Assembly (NCBI GenBank): GCA_963791595.1
Contig: CAWBTF010000030.1
Span: forward strand, 1-64,000
Direction of reading: 5' to 3'
Origin: JAEMQF01 sp963791595
GTDB lineage: Bacteria; Pseudomonadota; Gammaproteobacteria; Burkholderiales; Burkholderiaceae_C
Length of the DNA: 64,000 nt
Shown one piece after another: positions 45,061-54,373 of the stretch. Position 1 is the first letter of the stretch, and each line of letters opens with the position of its first letter. A program made the position numbers and the translations under genes. The notes under the pieces are model-generated. The model was given only the letters and a program-made list of their open reading frames with translations, made no database searches and was not told the DNA's origin.

Positions 45061-46002
45061 ATGCTCGAATACCTCGCCAAGCGCATCGCCACGCTGATCC
45101 CGACGCTGATCTTCGTGTCGATGCTGATCTTCGGGCTGCAGCAATTGCTGCCTGGCGATCCGGCGTTGATCCTGGCCGGTGAGGAGCAGGACCCGGCCGT
45201 CGTCGCGCACCTGCGCAAGACGATGCACCTGGACGAGCCTCTGCCGGTGCGCTATGCGTACTGGGTGGGCGGCGTGCTGCGCGGCGACCTGGGCGAATCG
45301 GTGCGCATGCAACTGCCGGTGCGCGAGCTGGTCGCGCAAAAGCTCCCGGTCACGGTGCAGCTCGCGCTGATGGCGTTCGCGGTGGCGCTGCTGGTGGGAA
45401 TCCCGGCGGGAATCGTCGCCGCGGTGTGGCGCGGCACGGTGTGGGACACGATCGCCAATGCGTTCGCGCTGTGGGGCTTGTCGACGCCGAACTTCTGGCT
45501 CGGCATCCTGATGATCCTGCTGTTCTCGGTGCAGCTCGGCTGGCTGCCGGCGTCGGGTTACGTGAGCCCGTTCGAAGACCTGGGCGCGAACCTCGCGGCG
45601 ATGGCGATGCCCGCGTTCGTGCTCGGTAACGCCATTGCCGCGGTGCTGATGCGCCACACGCGCAGCGCGATGCTGCAGGTGATGAACACCGACTACGTGC
45701 GCACCGCGCGCGCCAAAGGCCTGCGCGAGCGCGCCGTCGTACTCAAGCACGCGCTGCGCAATGCGCTGACACCGGTGATCACGCTCGGCGCGCTGGAGCT
45801 GGGCACGCTGCTTTCCGGAGCGGTGCTCACGGAACAGGTGTTCACGATTCCGGGTTTCGGCAAGTTGATCGTCGATTCCGTCTTCAACCGCGATTACGCC
45901 GTCGTGCAAGGCGTCGTGCTGGTGACGGCGACGACCTACATCGTGCTGAATCTGCTCGCCGACCTGGCCTACTTTCTCGCCAACCCGAGGTTGCGGCGGT
46001 GA
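45061..46002 (+). CDS. Peptide ABC transporter permease (DppB type)
   Basis: A 313-residue inner-membrane permease with about six helices. It opens MLEYLAKRIATLIPTLIFVS, the standard DppB/OppB start. The cytoplasmic EAA-like loop is DYVRTARAKGLRERAVVLKHALRN near residue 220, noted here as DYVRTARAKGL. It starts 36 bases after the binding-protein stop and its own stop overlaps the next start in a GTGA junction. Confidence 0.95.
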   Translation: MLEYLAKRIATLIPTLIFVSMLIFGLQQLLPGDPALILAGEEQDPAVVAHLRKTMHLDEPLPVRYAYWVGGVLRGDLGESVRMQLPVRELVAQKLPVTVQLALMAFAVALLVGIPAGIVAAVWRGTVWDTIANAFALWGLSTPNFWLGILMILLFSVQLGWLPASGYVSPFEDLGANLAAMAMPAFVLGNAIAAVLMRHTRSAMLQVMNTDYVRTARAKGLRERAVVLKHALRNALTPVITLGALELGTLLSGAVLTEQVFTIPGFGKLIVDSVFNRDYAVVQGVVLVTATTYIVLNLLADLAYFLANPRLRR

Positions 46003-46898
46003 GTGCCGTCAGCGCGAACGCGCCCGCGCAAGCTTTTCCCGACGATACCGCGCCCGCGCCCGCGAGTCCGATGCAACGCGCCTGGCGCCGCTTGCGGCGC
46101 CGGCGTGCCGCGATGCTGGGGCTGTTCGTCGTGCTCGGCTTCATCGCACTCGCGCTGTTCGCGCCGTGGATCTCGGGCTACGACCCGGTCGCCACCGACT
46201 GGGGCGCGCTGCGCAAGGCGCCGAGCAGCGCGCACTGGTTCGGCACCGATGAAGTCGGCCGCGACGTGCTGTCGCGCGTGATCTTCGGCACGCGCGCATC
46301 GCTGCTCGCCGGCGTGGTGTCGGTGTCGATCTCCCTGATGCTCGGTGTGCCGATCGGCCTGCTCGCCGGCGTGCTGGGCGGCTGGGTCGACGCGCTGATT
46401 TCGCGCATCACCGACGCTTTCCTTGCCTGCCCGTTCCTGATCCTCGCGATCGCGCTCGCCGCGTTCCTGGGGCCGTCGCTGAGCAACGCAATGATCGCGA
46501 TCGGGATCTCCGCGACGCCGATCTTCGTGCGCCTGACGCGCGCACAAGTGCTCAATGTGAAGGTCGAGGACTACATCGAAGCCGCGCGCGCGATCGGCAA
46601 CCCGCCGTGGCGCGTGGCGCTGCGCCACATCGCGCCCAACGTGACGGCGCCGCTGATCGTGCAGGCCACACTCGCGATCGCCGGCGCGGTGATCGCCGAA
46701 GCCAGCCTGTCGTTCCTGGGCCTGGGCCAGCAGCCGCCGGCGCCGAGCTGGGGCAGCATGCTCAACACGGCGAAGAACTTCGTCGAAAACGCGCCGTGGA
46801 TGGCGGTGTGGCCGGGCTTGGCGATCTTCGCGCTCGTGATGTCGTTCAACCTGCTCGGTGACGGGTTGCGCGACGCGCTCGACCCGCGCCAGCGCTGA
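45999..46898 (+). CDS. Peptide ABC transporter permease (DppC type)
   Basis: A 299-residue permease with an N-terminal cytoplasmic extension (MQRAWRRLRRRRAAMLGLF), the DppC-specific periplasmic segment HWFGTDEVGRDVLSR, and the EAA loop DYIEAARAIGNPPWR. GTG start at 45999, coupled to the upstream permease. This ends the DUF1028-ATPase-ATPase-binding protein-permease-permease operon. The family does not tell which peptide is carried. Confidence 0.95.
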   Translation: MSAVSANAPAQAFPDDTAPAPASPMQRAWRRLRRRRAAMLGLFVVLGFIALALFAPWISGYDPVATDWGALRKAPSSAHWFGTDEVGRDVLSRVIFGTRASLLAGVVSVSISLMLGVPIGLLAGVLGGWVDALISRITDAFLACPFLILAIALAAFLGPSLSNAMIAIGISATPIFVRLTRAQVLNVKVEDYIEAARAIGNPPWRVALRHIAPNVTAPLIVQATLAIAGAVIAEASLSFLGLGQQPPAPSWGSMLNTAKNFVENAPWMAVWPGLAIFALVMSFNLLGDGLRDALDPRQR

Positions 46899-47053
46899 GA
46901 CTTCGCGCGCCGAAGACGGCAATCGCTCGGCCCGGTGTGAGCACCCACGCACGGCGCGTAGCACGCCGGGCGGCGCGGCTCCATCGGTCACTGCGCGTGC
47001 TGCCGCATGCCAACGCATCGGTGGTACAGTCCCGGCTCCCGTTTGCGTGTGAA

Positions 47054-47073
47054 GCGGCTCGCCCAGGAGCCGC
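47054..47073 (+). promoter_or_regulatory. Hairpin in the infA leader
   Basis: GCGGCTC at 47054-47060 pairs with GAGCCGC at 47067-47073 around a 6-base loop, about 105 bases before the infA start. A second small hairpin, TGCCG-TTCA-CGGCA, lies directly before the ribosome binding site (AGGAG near 47165) and could hide part of it. Confidence 0.35.
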
Positions 47074-47177
47074 GCCAATTCGCCGCAACGCCTTTATCGA
47101 ATCCCCCGTCGATCCTTCCGCGGCCTTGATGCTCCGGCGGCTTCGTACCGTTGCCGTTCACGGCAGGAGCCCAGACC

Positions 47178-47438
47178 ATGGCCAAAGAAGAATTGATCGA
47201 AATGAGCGGCGTCGTCAACGAAGTGCTGCCCGACTCGCGCTTTCGCGTCAAGCTCGACAACGGCCATGTGCTGATCGCCTACACCTCGGGCAAGATGCGC
47301 AAGAACCACATCCGCATCCTGGCCGGCGACAACGTCTCGCTCGAACTCTCGCCTTACGACTTGAGCAAGGGCCGCATCACGTTCCGTCACCTGGAGCGGC
47401 GCGGGCCGTCGACCGGCGCGCCGGCACGCCGGTACTGA
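47178..47438 (+). CDS. infA: Translation initiation factor IF-1
   Basis: A small OB-fold protein of 86 residues that binds the A site of the 30S subunit during initiation. MAKEELIEMSGVVNEVLPDS, NGHVLIAYTSGKMRKNHIRIL and DLSKGRITFRH match the family closely. It is about 14 residues longer than the E. coli protein, with a tail (ERRGPSTGAPARRY). It is not in a ribosomal protein operon, so it is likely a second, lone infA copy as often seen in betaproteobacteria. RBS AGGAG lies about 10 bases upstream. Confidence 0.95.
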   Translation: MAKEELIEMSGVVNEVLPDSRFRVKLDNGHVLIAYTSGKMRKNHIRILAGDNVSLELSPYDLSKGRITFRHLERRGPSTGAPARRY

Positions 47439-47443
47439 GCAAC

Positions 47444-47460
47444 GCCGGGCGGCGCCCGGC
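47444..47460 (+). terminator. Hairpin just after infA
   Basis: GCCGGGC at 47444-47450 pairs perfectly with GCCCGGC at 47454-47460, loop GGC, starting 5 bases after the infA stop. It sits between convergent genes. There is no U-tract, so transcript termination here is only suggested. Confidence 0.4.
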
Positions 47461-47480
47461 TCGCTTCGAACTCGCGCCCG

Positions 47481-48377
47481 TCACACCGGATTGGCAGGCA
47501 CCGCCAGCGCCGGCTTCGGCCCGATCAGCCCCAGGCTCAGCCCGGTGCCGAGCAGCACCACGGCACCGCCGGCCACCATTTGCGATGTCACCGCTTCGCC
47601 GAGGTACCACGCGCCCGACGCCATCGCGACCACGGGGTTGAGAAACGTCACCGACATCGCACGCACCGGGCCGATGCGCCGCAGCAACCTGAAGTACAGC
47701 AGAAAGCCCAGGCCCGAACTCGCGACACCGAGGAATGCCAGCTCGGCCCAGGCACGTGCGCTCGGGGGCTCGCTGGGCCACGCGGCCCATGCGAACGGCG
47801 CGAGAAATACGCTGGCGCAGAGCAGCGTGCCCACCGTGATGACCATCGCGTCGACTCCGGCGAAGTGCTTGCGGGTGTAGTTCGCGCCCAGGCCCCAGAA
47901 CGTCGATGTGCCCAGCACCGCCAGCACCGCGAGCACGCCGTCGCCCGTCTTGAACGAGGCGCTGCCCCACATCAACACGCCCACGCCGGCGAACCCGATC
48001 ACGAGGCCGAGCGCGCGCCACGCCCCGAGGCGTTCTTTCAGAAAGTGGTGCGCGATCAGCGCCGCGAACAGCGGCGCGGTCGCGTTGAGCACGGCCACCA
48101 GGCCCGCGCTGATGTGCAGCGACGCGTAAGCGAGCAGCACGAACGGCAGCGCGGTCAGCGGAATGCCCAGGGTCAGCATCTGGCGCGGGTGCGCGCGCAA
48201 CGCCGGCATGCCGCCGCGCCAGATCAGCAACGGCAGAAGCATCAATGCCGCCAGCCCCAGGCGCAGCGCGATCAGCGGCGCAGGCCCGAATGCCGGAACG
48301 GCAGCGCGCATGAACAAATACGCGGCGCCCCACAGCAGGCTGAGCACGCAGAGCTCGAAAACGTCTTGGGCGCGCAT
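47481..48377 (-). CDS. EamA/DMT-family transporter
   Basis: A 298-residue protein with ten helices in two EamA repeats. The first starts FELCVLSLLWGAAYLFMRAA; the second contains LGVASSGLGFLLYFRLLRRIG near residue 225 and NPVVAMASGAWYLGE. It likely exports a small metabolite or amino acid. It converges with infA. A similar transporter at 20213 shares the family but little visible sequence. Confidence 0.88.
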   Translation of the reverse strand: MRAQDVFELCVLSLLWGAAYLFMRAAVPAFGPAPLIALRLGLAALMLLPLLIWRGGMPALRAHPRQMLTLGIPLTALPFVLLAYASLHISAGLVAVLNATAPLFAALIAHHFLKERLGAWRALGLVIGFAGVGVLMWGSASFKTGDGVLAVLAVLGTSTFWGLGANYTRKHFAGVDAMVITVGTLLCASVFLAPFAWAAWPSEPPSARAWAELAFLGVASSGLGFLLYFRLLRRIGPVRAMSVTFLNPVVAMASGAWYLGEAVTSQMVAGGAVVLLGTGLSLGLIGPKPALAVPANPV

Positions 48378-48435
48378 CGGGCTCAGCGCAAGAAGAACCG
48401 GGCGCGTTCGCGGCGCCCGCGCTCAAACGTTCGCA

Positions 48436-49929
48436 TCAATACCCCGGCGCGACGCGCTCGAACCAGGGCTGGGCCTGCTCCAACTGCGCGGCCAGGCGAA
48501 ACAGCGTGGCGTCGTTGCCCAGGCGCGTCACGAACTGCATGCCGATCGGCAGGCCGGCGTCGTTCCAGTGCAAGGGCACCGACATGGCGGGCTGACCCGT
48601 CGCATTGAACAGCGGCGTGAACGGCACGTAGTCGAAGGACTTGTCCGCCAGCGGCTTGATCACGCCCAGAAGGCGGAGCAGCCAGCCGGCGTTCAGCGCA
48701 TTCACGATGCGCATCAGCCGCACTTCGGCGGGGGACGGTTGCAGCGAGCCGATCGCCGCGGGCGGCGCGCCGAGCGTGGGTGTGAGCAACACGTCGTGGC
48801 GCTCGAAGAACGGCGCCATCTTGCGCGCGGCCAGCTGCAAGGTGCGGCCTGCATTGGCGTAATCGGCGGCGCTGAGTGCGCGGCCGAGCAGGCCAAGGCT
48901 GAACGTCGAAGGCTCGAAGTCGCGCGCGTTCGGCTGGCGCCGCGCAAAGCGTGCCGCCGCTTCGATTTCGGCGCGCACTTCGCCGGCCAGCAGCGTGACG
49001 AAGGCGATCGCGCAGGCCTGCCCGTCCAGCGGCGGCGCTGCCTCCTCCACGCTGTGCCCCAGCGATTCGAGCAGCTTCGCGCTCGCGTTCAAGCCAGCGA
49101 TGCAGTCGGCGTGCACATGGCGCCCGAACAAAGGCTGATGGCTGAAGGCGATGCGCAGGCGCCCCGGCGGCAACTTCACCTCATCGGCAAACGGCCGCTC
49201 GCGCGGCGGTGCGAGGTAGGGCGCGCCTGGGTCGGCGCCGGCAGTCGCGTCGAGCAGCGCGGCGCTGTCGCGCACCGAGCGCGTGATCGCGTGCTCGATC
49301 GCCAGGCCACGCCAGAGTTCACTGAGGTCGGGGCCGGTGGGCGTCATGCCGCGGCTGGGCTTGAAACCGAACAGGCCGCAACACGACGCGGGAATGCGGA
49401 TCGAGCCGCCGCCATCGCCGCCGCTGGCCATCGGCACGAACCGCGCCGCCACGGCAGCCGCCGAACCGCCGCTGCTGCCGCCGGGCGAGTGGGCCGGCGA
49501 CCAGGGGTTGAGCGCGGGCCCGAACGCCACCGGTTCGGTGTAGGGCGTCAAGCCGAACTCAGGCGTATTGGTGCGCCCCGCGATCACCAGGCCCGCGGCG
49601 CGATAGCGTCGCACCATTTCGCTGTCGCGCGGCATCGGCAGCGCCGCGAGCATGCGGTTGCCGCTGCCGGTGGGCTCGCCCGCGATCGTGGCGAGCAGGT
49701 CCTTGACCAGGAAGGGCACGCCGGCAAACACCGCGTTGCGGTCCACCGCCGCGGCTTCGCGCCGCGCTGCCTCGAAGCGCGTTCGAATCACGGCGTTCAG
49801 CGCCGGGTTGTGCCGCTCGATGCGGGCGATGGCTGCGTCGAGAAGCTCCGAGGGACTCACGTCGCCGCGACGAATCAAGCCGGCAAGGGCCAGGCCGTCG
49901 TGGCGTACATACTCGTCGGAAGTCATCAT
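48436..49929 (-). CDS. Amidase (amidase signature family)
   Basis: A 497-residue hydrolase with the Ser-cisSer-Lys triad: the Lys is in VPFLVKDLLA near residue 76, and the Gly/Ser-rich signature SPGGSSGGSAAAVAA near residue 150 gives the two Ser residues, followed by GGDGGGSIRIPASCCGLFGFK (noted as GGGSIRIPA). Such enzymes cleave amides, from indoleacetamide to 6-aminohexanoate oligomers. Start at the ATG at 49929 or 49926 (MMTSDEY). It diverges from the glycine-zipper gene. Substrate unknown. Confidence 0.9.
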   Translation of the reverse strand: MMTSDEYVRHDGLALAGLIRRGDVSPSELLDAAIARIERHNPALNAVIRTRFEAARREAAAVDRNAVFAGVPFLVKDLLATIAGEPTGSGNRMLAALPMPRDSEMVRRYRAAGLVIAGRTNTPEFGLTPYTEPVAFGPALNPWSPAHSPGGSSGGSAAAVAARFVPMASGGDGGGSIRIPASCCGLFGFKPSRGMTPTGPDLSELWRGLAIEHAITRSVRDSAALLDATAGADPGAPYLAPPRERPFADEVKLPPGRLRIAFSHQPLFGRHVHADCIAGLNASAKLLESLGHSVEEAAPPLDGQACAIAFVTLLAGEVRAEIEAAARFARRQPNARDFEPSTFSLGLLGRALSAADYANAGRTLQLAARKMAPFFERHDVLLTPTLGAPPAAIGSLQPSPAEVRLMRIVNALNAGWLLRLLGVIKPLADKSFDYVPFTPLFNATGQPAMSVPLHWNDAGLPIGMQFVTRLGNDATLFRLAAQLEQAQPWFERVAPGY

Positions 49930-50144
49930 CGGGCGTTGGGGACGGTGCCTTGGCAGCTGCTGATTGTGGTGCAGTTGCACAGGGCGGGTCGTGCCATCGG
50001 CTGGGACCCCTGCGCGGGTTGCACGGCGCGCGTTGCGGTGACCTCGAAACGTCGAGAAGGCACGCAGGAACCTCGTTGTTCGCGCGATCGGCGGCGCGTG
50101 TGCATGGCAATCTGTTCGCCTCGAAATTTCATTGGAGAGCCCGC

Positions 50145-50624
50145 ATGCTGCGTCCCTCATTTGCCGTTCTTGTCGTCGCCGCGATGTTCATCGCGCAGCC
50201 CGCCTTCGCTGCCTCCAACGGCAATGGCAACGCCAACGGTCACGCCAAGGGCAAGGTCGTGCACGGCGTGGCGCTCGCGTCGCTGTGCAAGGGCTGCGGC
50301 GTCGTCGCCAACGAGCGAACCGAAACGCGCAAGGGCCAGGCCAGCGGCGTGGGCGCGGTGGGCGGCGCAGTGGCCGGTGGCGTGGTCGGCAACCAGTTCG
50401 GCCGCGGCAACGGCAAGACCGCGATGACGGTGGTCGGCGCCGTCGGCGGCGCCGTGGCGGGCAATGAGATCGAGAAGAACATGAAGAAGCACACCGTCTG
50501 GATCACGACGGTGACGTTCAAGGACGGCACACAGAAGCGCTTCGAGCGCAGCAGCGACCCGGCGCTGCGCGCCGGAGACGTGGTGAAGATCGTGAACGGG
50601 AAGCCGGTGCGGCACGGCAGCTGA
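50145..50624 (+). CDS. Glycine-zipper 2TM domain exported protein
   Basis: A 159-residue protein with a signal peptide (MLRPSFAVLVVAAMFIAQPAFA), a short Gly/Asn-rich linker, and a glycine-zipper pair: GVGAVGGAVAGGVVGNQFG and VVGAVGGAVAGNEIEK. The C-terminal domain ends WITTVTFKDGTQKRFE. Related SlyB/PcP-like proteins sit in the outer membrane; this one lacks a lipobox Cys. The ATG at 50145 has GGAGAG upstream. It is monocistronic and convergent with the GST gene. Confidence 0.85.
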   Translation: MLRPSFAVLVVAAMFIAQPAFAASNGNGNANGHAKGKVVHGVALASLCKGCGVVANERTETRKGQASGVGAVGGAVAGGVVGNQFGRGNGKTAMTVVGAVGGAVAGNEIEKNMKKHTVWITTVTFKDGTQKRFERSSDPALRAGDVVKIVNGKPVRHGS

Positions 50625-50708
50625 GCGTGCTGCTCAGCGCTCGGTCTTGAACTGCGCGATGGGCGATGCGCGGCGAAGGCGGCCGCCCCATCGCCGCCCG
50701 CACGGCGC

Positions 50709-51390
50709 TCAGGCCTTCAGCCGCTCGTTTTGCGGGAACATCGCGCGCCGCGCCGCGTCGTCCATCTCGGTCTTGAAGGCGTGTTTGTCTTTCAGCGCGG
50801 CCGCGCGCTGCGCCGCGGGGCGCTCGGTCACCGCGTCGAGCAGGCGCTTCACGTGCGGCAATTGCGCCCAGGCTTCGGCACCGAATGCGAACGGCACCGC
50901 GCGCGCCCAGCCCCACACCGCCATGTCGAGCAGCGTGTAGCGCTTGCTCACCATCCACGGCCGGTCGGCGAGATGGGCGTTCAGGATCTTCCAGTGGCGC
51001 CACGCTTCGAAGTCGTAGCGGTTGATCGAATACGGGTGGGGTTCGGGCGCGTAGTGCTTGAAGTGCACGCACTGGCCGGTGAAAGGCCCGATGCCCGAAG
51101 CGACGAACATCAGCCACGACAGCATCGGGCCGCGGTCCGCGGCCGCGGGCAGAAACTGGCCCGATCTTCTCGGCCAGGTAAAGCAGGATCGCGTTGCTGT
51201 CGAACACGGTGACGCCGTCGTCGACGATCACCGGCACCTTGGCGTTCGGGTTCAGTGCCGTGAATCCGGGCAGGTGCTGCTCGCCCTTGCGCGTGTCCAC
51301 TGGAATGGCCTCATAAGGGATGCCGGCCTCCTCCAGAAACAGCGCAACCTTCATCGGGTTGGGCGCGAGCGAGTAGTAGAACTTCAACAT
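50709..51390 (-). CDS. Glutathione S-transferase, interrupted by a frameshift
   Basis: A thioredoxin-fold transferase of about 226 residues if rebuilt. The N-terminal domain (MLKFYYSLAPNPMKVALFLE, VPVIVDDGVTVFDSNAI, LYLAEKIG) is in one frame down to about 51160. The helical C-terminal domain (MLSWLMFVASGIGPFTGQ to KTEMDDAARRAMFPQNERLK) is in another. Removing one base near 51158 restores AEKIGQFLPAAADRGPMLSW. The GSH-binding Asp/Ser pair is in VFDSNAILL. It is a candidate error site because both parts look intact. Confidence 0.82.
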
Positions 51391-51516
51391 GGGGTGGGCC
51401 TGACGGGTGGTTGGGGATGCTGCCATTGTGGGCCAGCCCGCGTCGTATCCGTGGCGAGCGACCGGAGTTGACCTGAATCGCAAACCCGTGGGGGCCGCGA
51501 TGCGCGGCAGCCACGT

Positions 51517-52548
51517 TCAACTGGTGGGCGCCGCCGGGTCGAGCAGGCCCGCGGCCTTGAGCTCCCGCCACAGGCCGGCCGGCACCGGATGCTCGGCGTC
51601 GGCGGCGTTGGCCTGCACCTCGGCGGGCTTCACCGCACCGAGCACGACCGACACGACCGCCGGGTGGCGCAGCGCGAAATGCAGCGCCGCGCGCCGCAGT
51701 GTCGTGGCGTGGCGGGTGCAGATCGCCTCGATCTTGCGAACGCGCTCCAAGATTTCGGGCGGTGCCGGGGCGTATTCGAACTTGGCACCGGGGATCGCGC
51801 CGGTGGCCAGGATGCCGGAATTGAACACACCCGCCAGCATCACGCCGATCTTCTTCTCGAGCGCCAGCGGCAGGAATTCGCTCAACCCGTTCTGGATCAG
51901 CAACGAGTAGCGGCCGGCCATCATCGCGACGTCGAAGTCGCCTGCGCGGGCGAACTTGGCGCAGGTGTCGGCCTCGTTGATGCCAAAGCCGATCGCGGCG
52001 ACCGTCTTTTCGCTGCGCAGCTTGTCCAGCGCCTTGTAGGCGCCGTCCATCGCCTCGCTGAAGCGGCGCGGCGCGTCGGCCTGGCCGTGGGTCCAGACAT
52101 CGCAGTCGTGGATCAGCAGCACGTCGATGCGGCTCAGGCCCATGCGCAGCAGCGACTGTTCGACCGAGCGCATCGTGCCGTCGTACGAATAGTCGAAGCG
52201 CGCGGCGTGCGGATGGCCGCCCTTGAAGCCGGGCGAATAGGCGTCCCGGTTGCGCTCGGGCGGTTGGCCGAACGGGTCCATCACGCGCCCGATCTTGGTC
52301 GAGACGATCACGTCGGCGCGCGGCAGATGGCGCAGGCCGGCGCCGACGCGCGCCTCGGCCAGGCCGTTGCCGTAGTGCGGCGACGTGTCGAACACGCGCA
52401 CGCCGCTCGCATAGGCGTGCTCGATCGTCGCTACCTGCGTCTTCTCGTCGAGCAGCTCGTACAGGTCGCCCATCGGCGCGGTGCCGATGCCGATGGCTGA
52501 AAACGCCAGGTCCGTTCCGTTGCGAGTCCTGAAATTGCGCGTATGCAC
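51517..52548 (-). CDS. Aldo/keto reductase (D-threo-aldose dehydrogenase type)
   Basis: A 343-residue NAD(P)-dependent oxidoreductase of the AKR superfamily. Motifs are FDTSPHYGNGLAE with the catalytic Tyr, VSTKIGRVMDPFG with the Lys, and LLIHDCDVWTHG with the His. The C terminus holds the cofactor-binding VLGAVKPAEVQANA. Close homologues oxidise L-fucose or D-arabinose-type aldoses. It diverges from the SsuC-type permease gene. Confidence 0.9.
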   Translation of the reverse strand: MHTRNFRTRNGTDLAFSAIGIGTAPMGDLYELLDEKTQVATIEHAYASGVRVFDTSPHYGNGLAEARVGAGLRHLPRADVIVSTKIGRVMDPFGQPPERNRDAYSPGFKGGHPHAARFDYSYDGTMRSVEQSLLRMGLSRIDVLLIHDCDVWTHGQADAPRRFSEAMDGAYKALDKLRSEKTVAAIGFGINEADTCAKFARAGDFDVAMMAGRYSLLIQNGLSEFLPLALEKKIGVMLAGVFNSGILATGAIPGAKFEYAPAPPEILERVRKIEAICTRHATTLRRAALHFALRHPAVVSVVLGAVKPAEVQANAADAEHPVPAGLWRELKAAGLLDPAAPTS

Positions 52549-52752
52549 GAGCGTCTCCTCGCTGGAAAGAGTATCGACACCATCCCCCGGCGCCGGGTGA
52601 GCACGAGGATAGCGCGGCGCGTCGGAGCCGCGCCACCGGGAAATCGCCCCGGCCGCACGACATCGTCGGCCTCGCCCGCAGAGATGCAGCAGGCTCGAAT
52701 CAGGGCAACCCCGAGGCCGCGCATCGACGTTGGGCCTGTAGCATCGCCGCCC

Positions 52753-53532
52753 ATGAGGAGGCCAGGGCCCATCGCGGGCGCCGCAATGTTCCTACTTCCA
52801 TTGCTGGGCTTGCTCGCGATCTGGGAAGTGACGGTGCGCGCCTTTGACGTGAATCCCCGCGTGTTCCCCGCCGTCGCGCCGGTGGTCAAGGCCGGCGTCG
52901 AAGCGGTTGTCGACGGCACACTCATCCGCCACATCGGCGCGAGCCTCGGCCGCATTGCCTTGGGCACATTGATCGGTATCGTGCTTGCCGTGCCGCTGGG
53001 CGTCGCGATGGGAACGAACCGCGCGGTCTCACTGTTCTTCTCACCGCTGCTGCGCTTCTTTTCGGTGCTCGCAGGCATCGCGTGGATTCCGATCGCCACG
53101 CTGTGGTTCGGCTACGGCTTCGGCGCCATCACATTCGTGATCTTCAATGCCGTGTTCTTCGTCGTCGCTTACAACGCGTTGCTGGGCGTGACCGGGATAC
53201 CGATGCCCTTGCGCAATGCCGCGCGCTCGCTCGGCGCGGGCCGCTGGCAACTGTTCATCGAAGTGCTGTTGCCGGGCGCGCTGCCCAACATCGTGACCGG
53301 TATCCGCACGGGCCTCGGCTTCGCGTGGCGCGGTCTGATCGCGGCCGAGATGATTGCCACCGACGTCGGCCTGGGCTACATGCTGTTCGTCGCGCGCGAC
53401 TTCTATCGCACCGAGGTGATCGTGCTCGGCATGGTGATCATCGGCGCGATCTGGCTGCTGCTCGATCGCCTGCTGCTCGCGCCGCTGGAGCGCGCGACGA
53501 TCGAGCGCTGGGGCATGGTGAGGGCGGCATGA
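52753..53532 (+). CDS. ABC transporter permease (SsuC/TauC type)
   Basis: A 259-residue inner-membrane permease of the nitrate/sulfonate/taurine family with about six helices. It carries IPIATLWFGYGFGAITFVIF and the EAA loop AARSLGAGRWQLFIEVLLPGALP. The ATG at 52753 is preferred because it precedes the first helix; the longer frame upstream is not family-like. It is the first gene of a five-gene unit. Two different permeases follow each other, unusual for SsuC, which usually forms a homodimer. Confidence 0.92.
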   Translation: MRRPGPIAGAAMFLLPLLGLLAIWEVTVRAFDVNPRVFPAVAPVVKAGVEAVVDGTLIRHIGASLGRIALGTLIGIVLAVPLGVAMGTNRAVSLFFSPLLRFFSVLAGIAWIPIATLWFGYGFGAITFVIFNAVFFVVAYNALLGVTGIPMPLRNAARSLGAGRWQLFIEVLLPGALPNIVTGIRTGLGFAWRGLIAAEMIATDVGLGYMLFVARDFYRTEVIVLGMVIIGAIWLLLDRLLLAPLERATIERWGMVRAA

Positions 53533-53551
53533 CAGGCTCGGCTCTTCCACC

Positions 53552-54373
53552 ATGAGCGCGCCACCCGTCTCGCCGTGGCTGCGCCTGTGGGGCGCGTACC
53601 TGCGCTGGTCGGCACGCAGCCCTACGCTGGCCGCGCTCGTGCCCTTCGTTCCGGTGCTGTTGCTGTGGGCCGGCGTGGCTCAGTCGGGTCTGTTCCCGGC
53701 CGTGTTCTTTCCGGGTCCGGGCGTGGTGATCCAGAAGTTCGGCACGCTGATGGCCAACGGCATCCTGCCCGCCTACCTGGAAGACAGCGTGATCCGCCTC
53801 GCTGCAGGAACGGCGGTCGGCATGGCGATCGGCATTCCGCTCGGCCTGCTGGTGGGCCTGAGCGACCGCGCGCACCGGGCGCTCTGGCCGGTGCTGCTGT
53901 TCTTCCAGGCGATCGGCGACATCGCCTGGCTGCCGATCTTGCTGATCTGGTTCGGTTTCGGCCTGACGACGATGACCTTCGTGATCGTCTATACCGTGCT
54001 GTTCCCGGTGGTGCTGAACACGGTGCTCGGTGTGCGCTCCGTGCCACTCGAGCTGCACCGTGCCGCGCTGTCGCTCGGCGCATCGAAGGCGCGCGTGGTT
54101 TGGGAAGTGGTGCTGCCCGGCGCCTTGCCCAACATCATGACGGGGCTGCGCAACGGCCTGGGCTTCGGTTGGCGCGCGTTGATCGCCGCGGAGATCATCG
54201 TCGGCACGAGCGGCATCGGCTTCCTGATGTTCGACGCGCGCCGCGCCGGCTCGGTGGTGGAGATCATGCTCGGCATGATCGTGCTCGGCGTGCTCTGGGT
54301 GATCGTCGACAGCTGGGTGCTCGCCCCGATCGAGCGCGCGACGGGGGAACGCTGGGGAACGGTGACACGATGA
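53552..54373 (+). CDS. ABC transporter permease (second SsuC/TauC-type permease)
   Basis: A 273-residue paralogue of the preceding permease, with LAALVPFVPVLLLWAGVAQ, IAWLPILLIWFGFGLTTMTF and the EAA loop AALSLGASKARVVWEVVLPG. The two probably form a heterodimer. It starts 19 bases after the first permease, and its stop overlaps the ATPase start in an ATGA junction. Confidence 0.92.
   Translation: MSAPPVSPWLRLWGAYLRWSARSPTLAALVPFVPVLLLWAGVAQSGLFPAVFFPGPGVVIQKFGTLMANGILPAYLEDSVIRLAAGTAVGMAIGIPLGLLVGLSDRAHRALWPVLLFFQAIGDIAWLPILLIWFGFGLTTMTFVIVYTVLFPVVLNTVLGVRSVPLELHRAALSLGASKARVVWEVVLPGALPNIMTGLRNGLGFGWRALIAAEIIVGTSGIGFLMFDARRAGSVVEIMLGMIVLGVLWVIVDSWVLAPIERATGERWGTVTR

Noticed and set aside
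47030..47080. tRNA-like sequence before infA
   Set aside because: The hairpin at 47054-47073 has no partner arms that form a cloverleaf and no TTCGA-type T loop.
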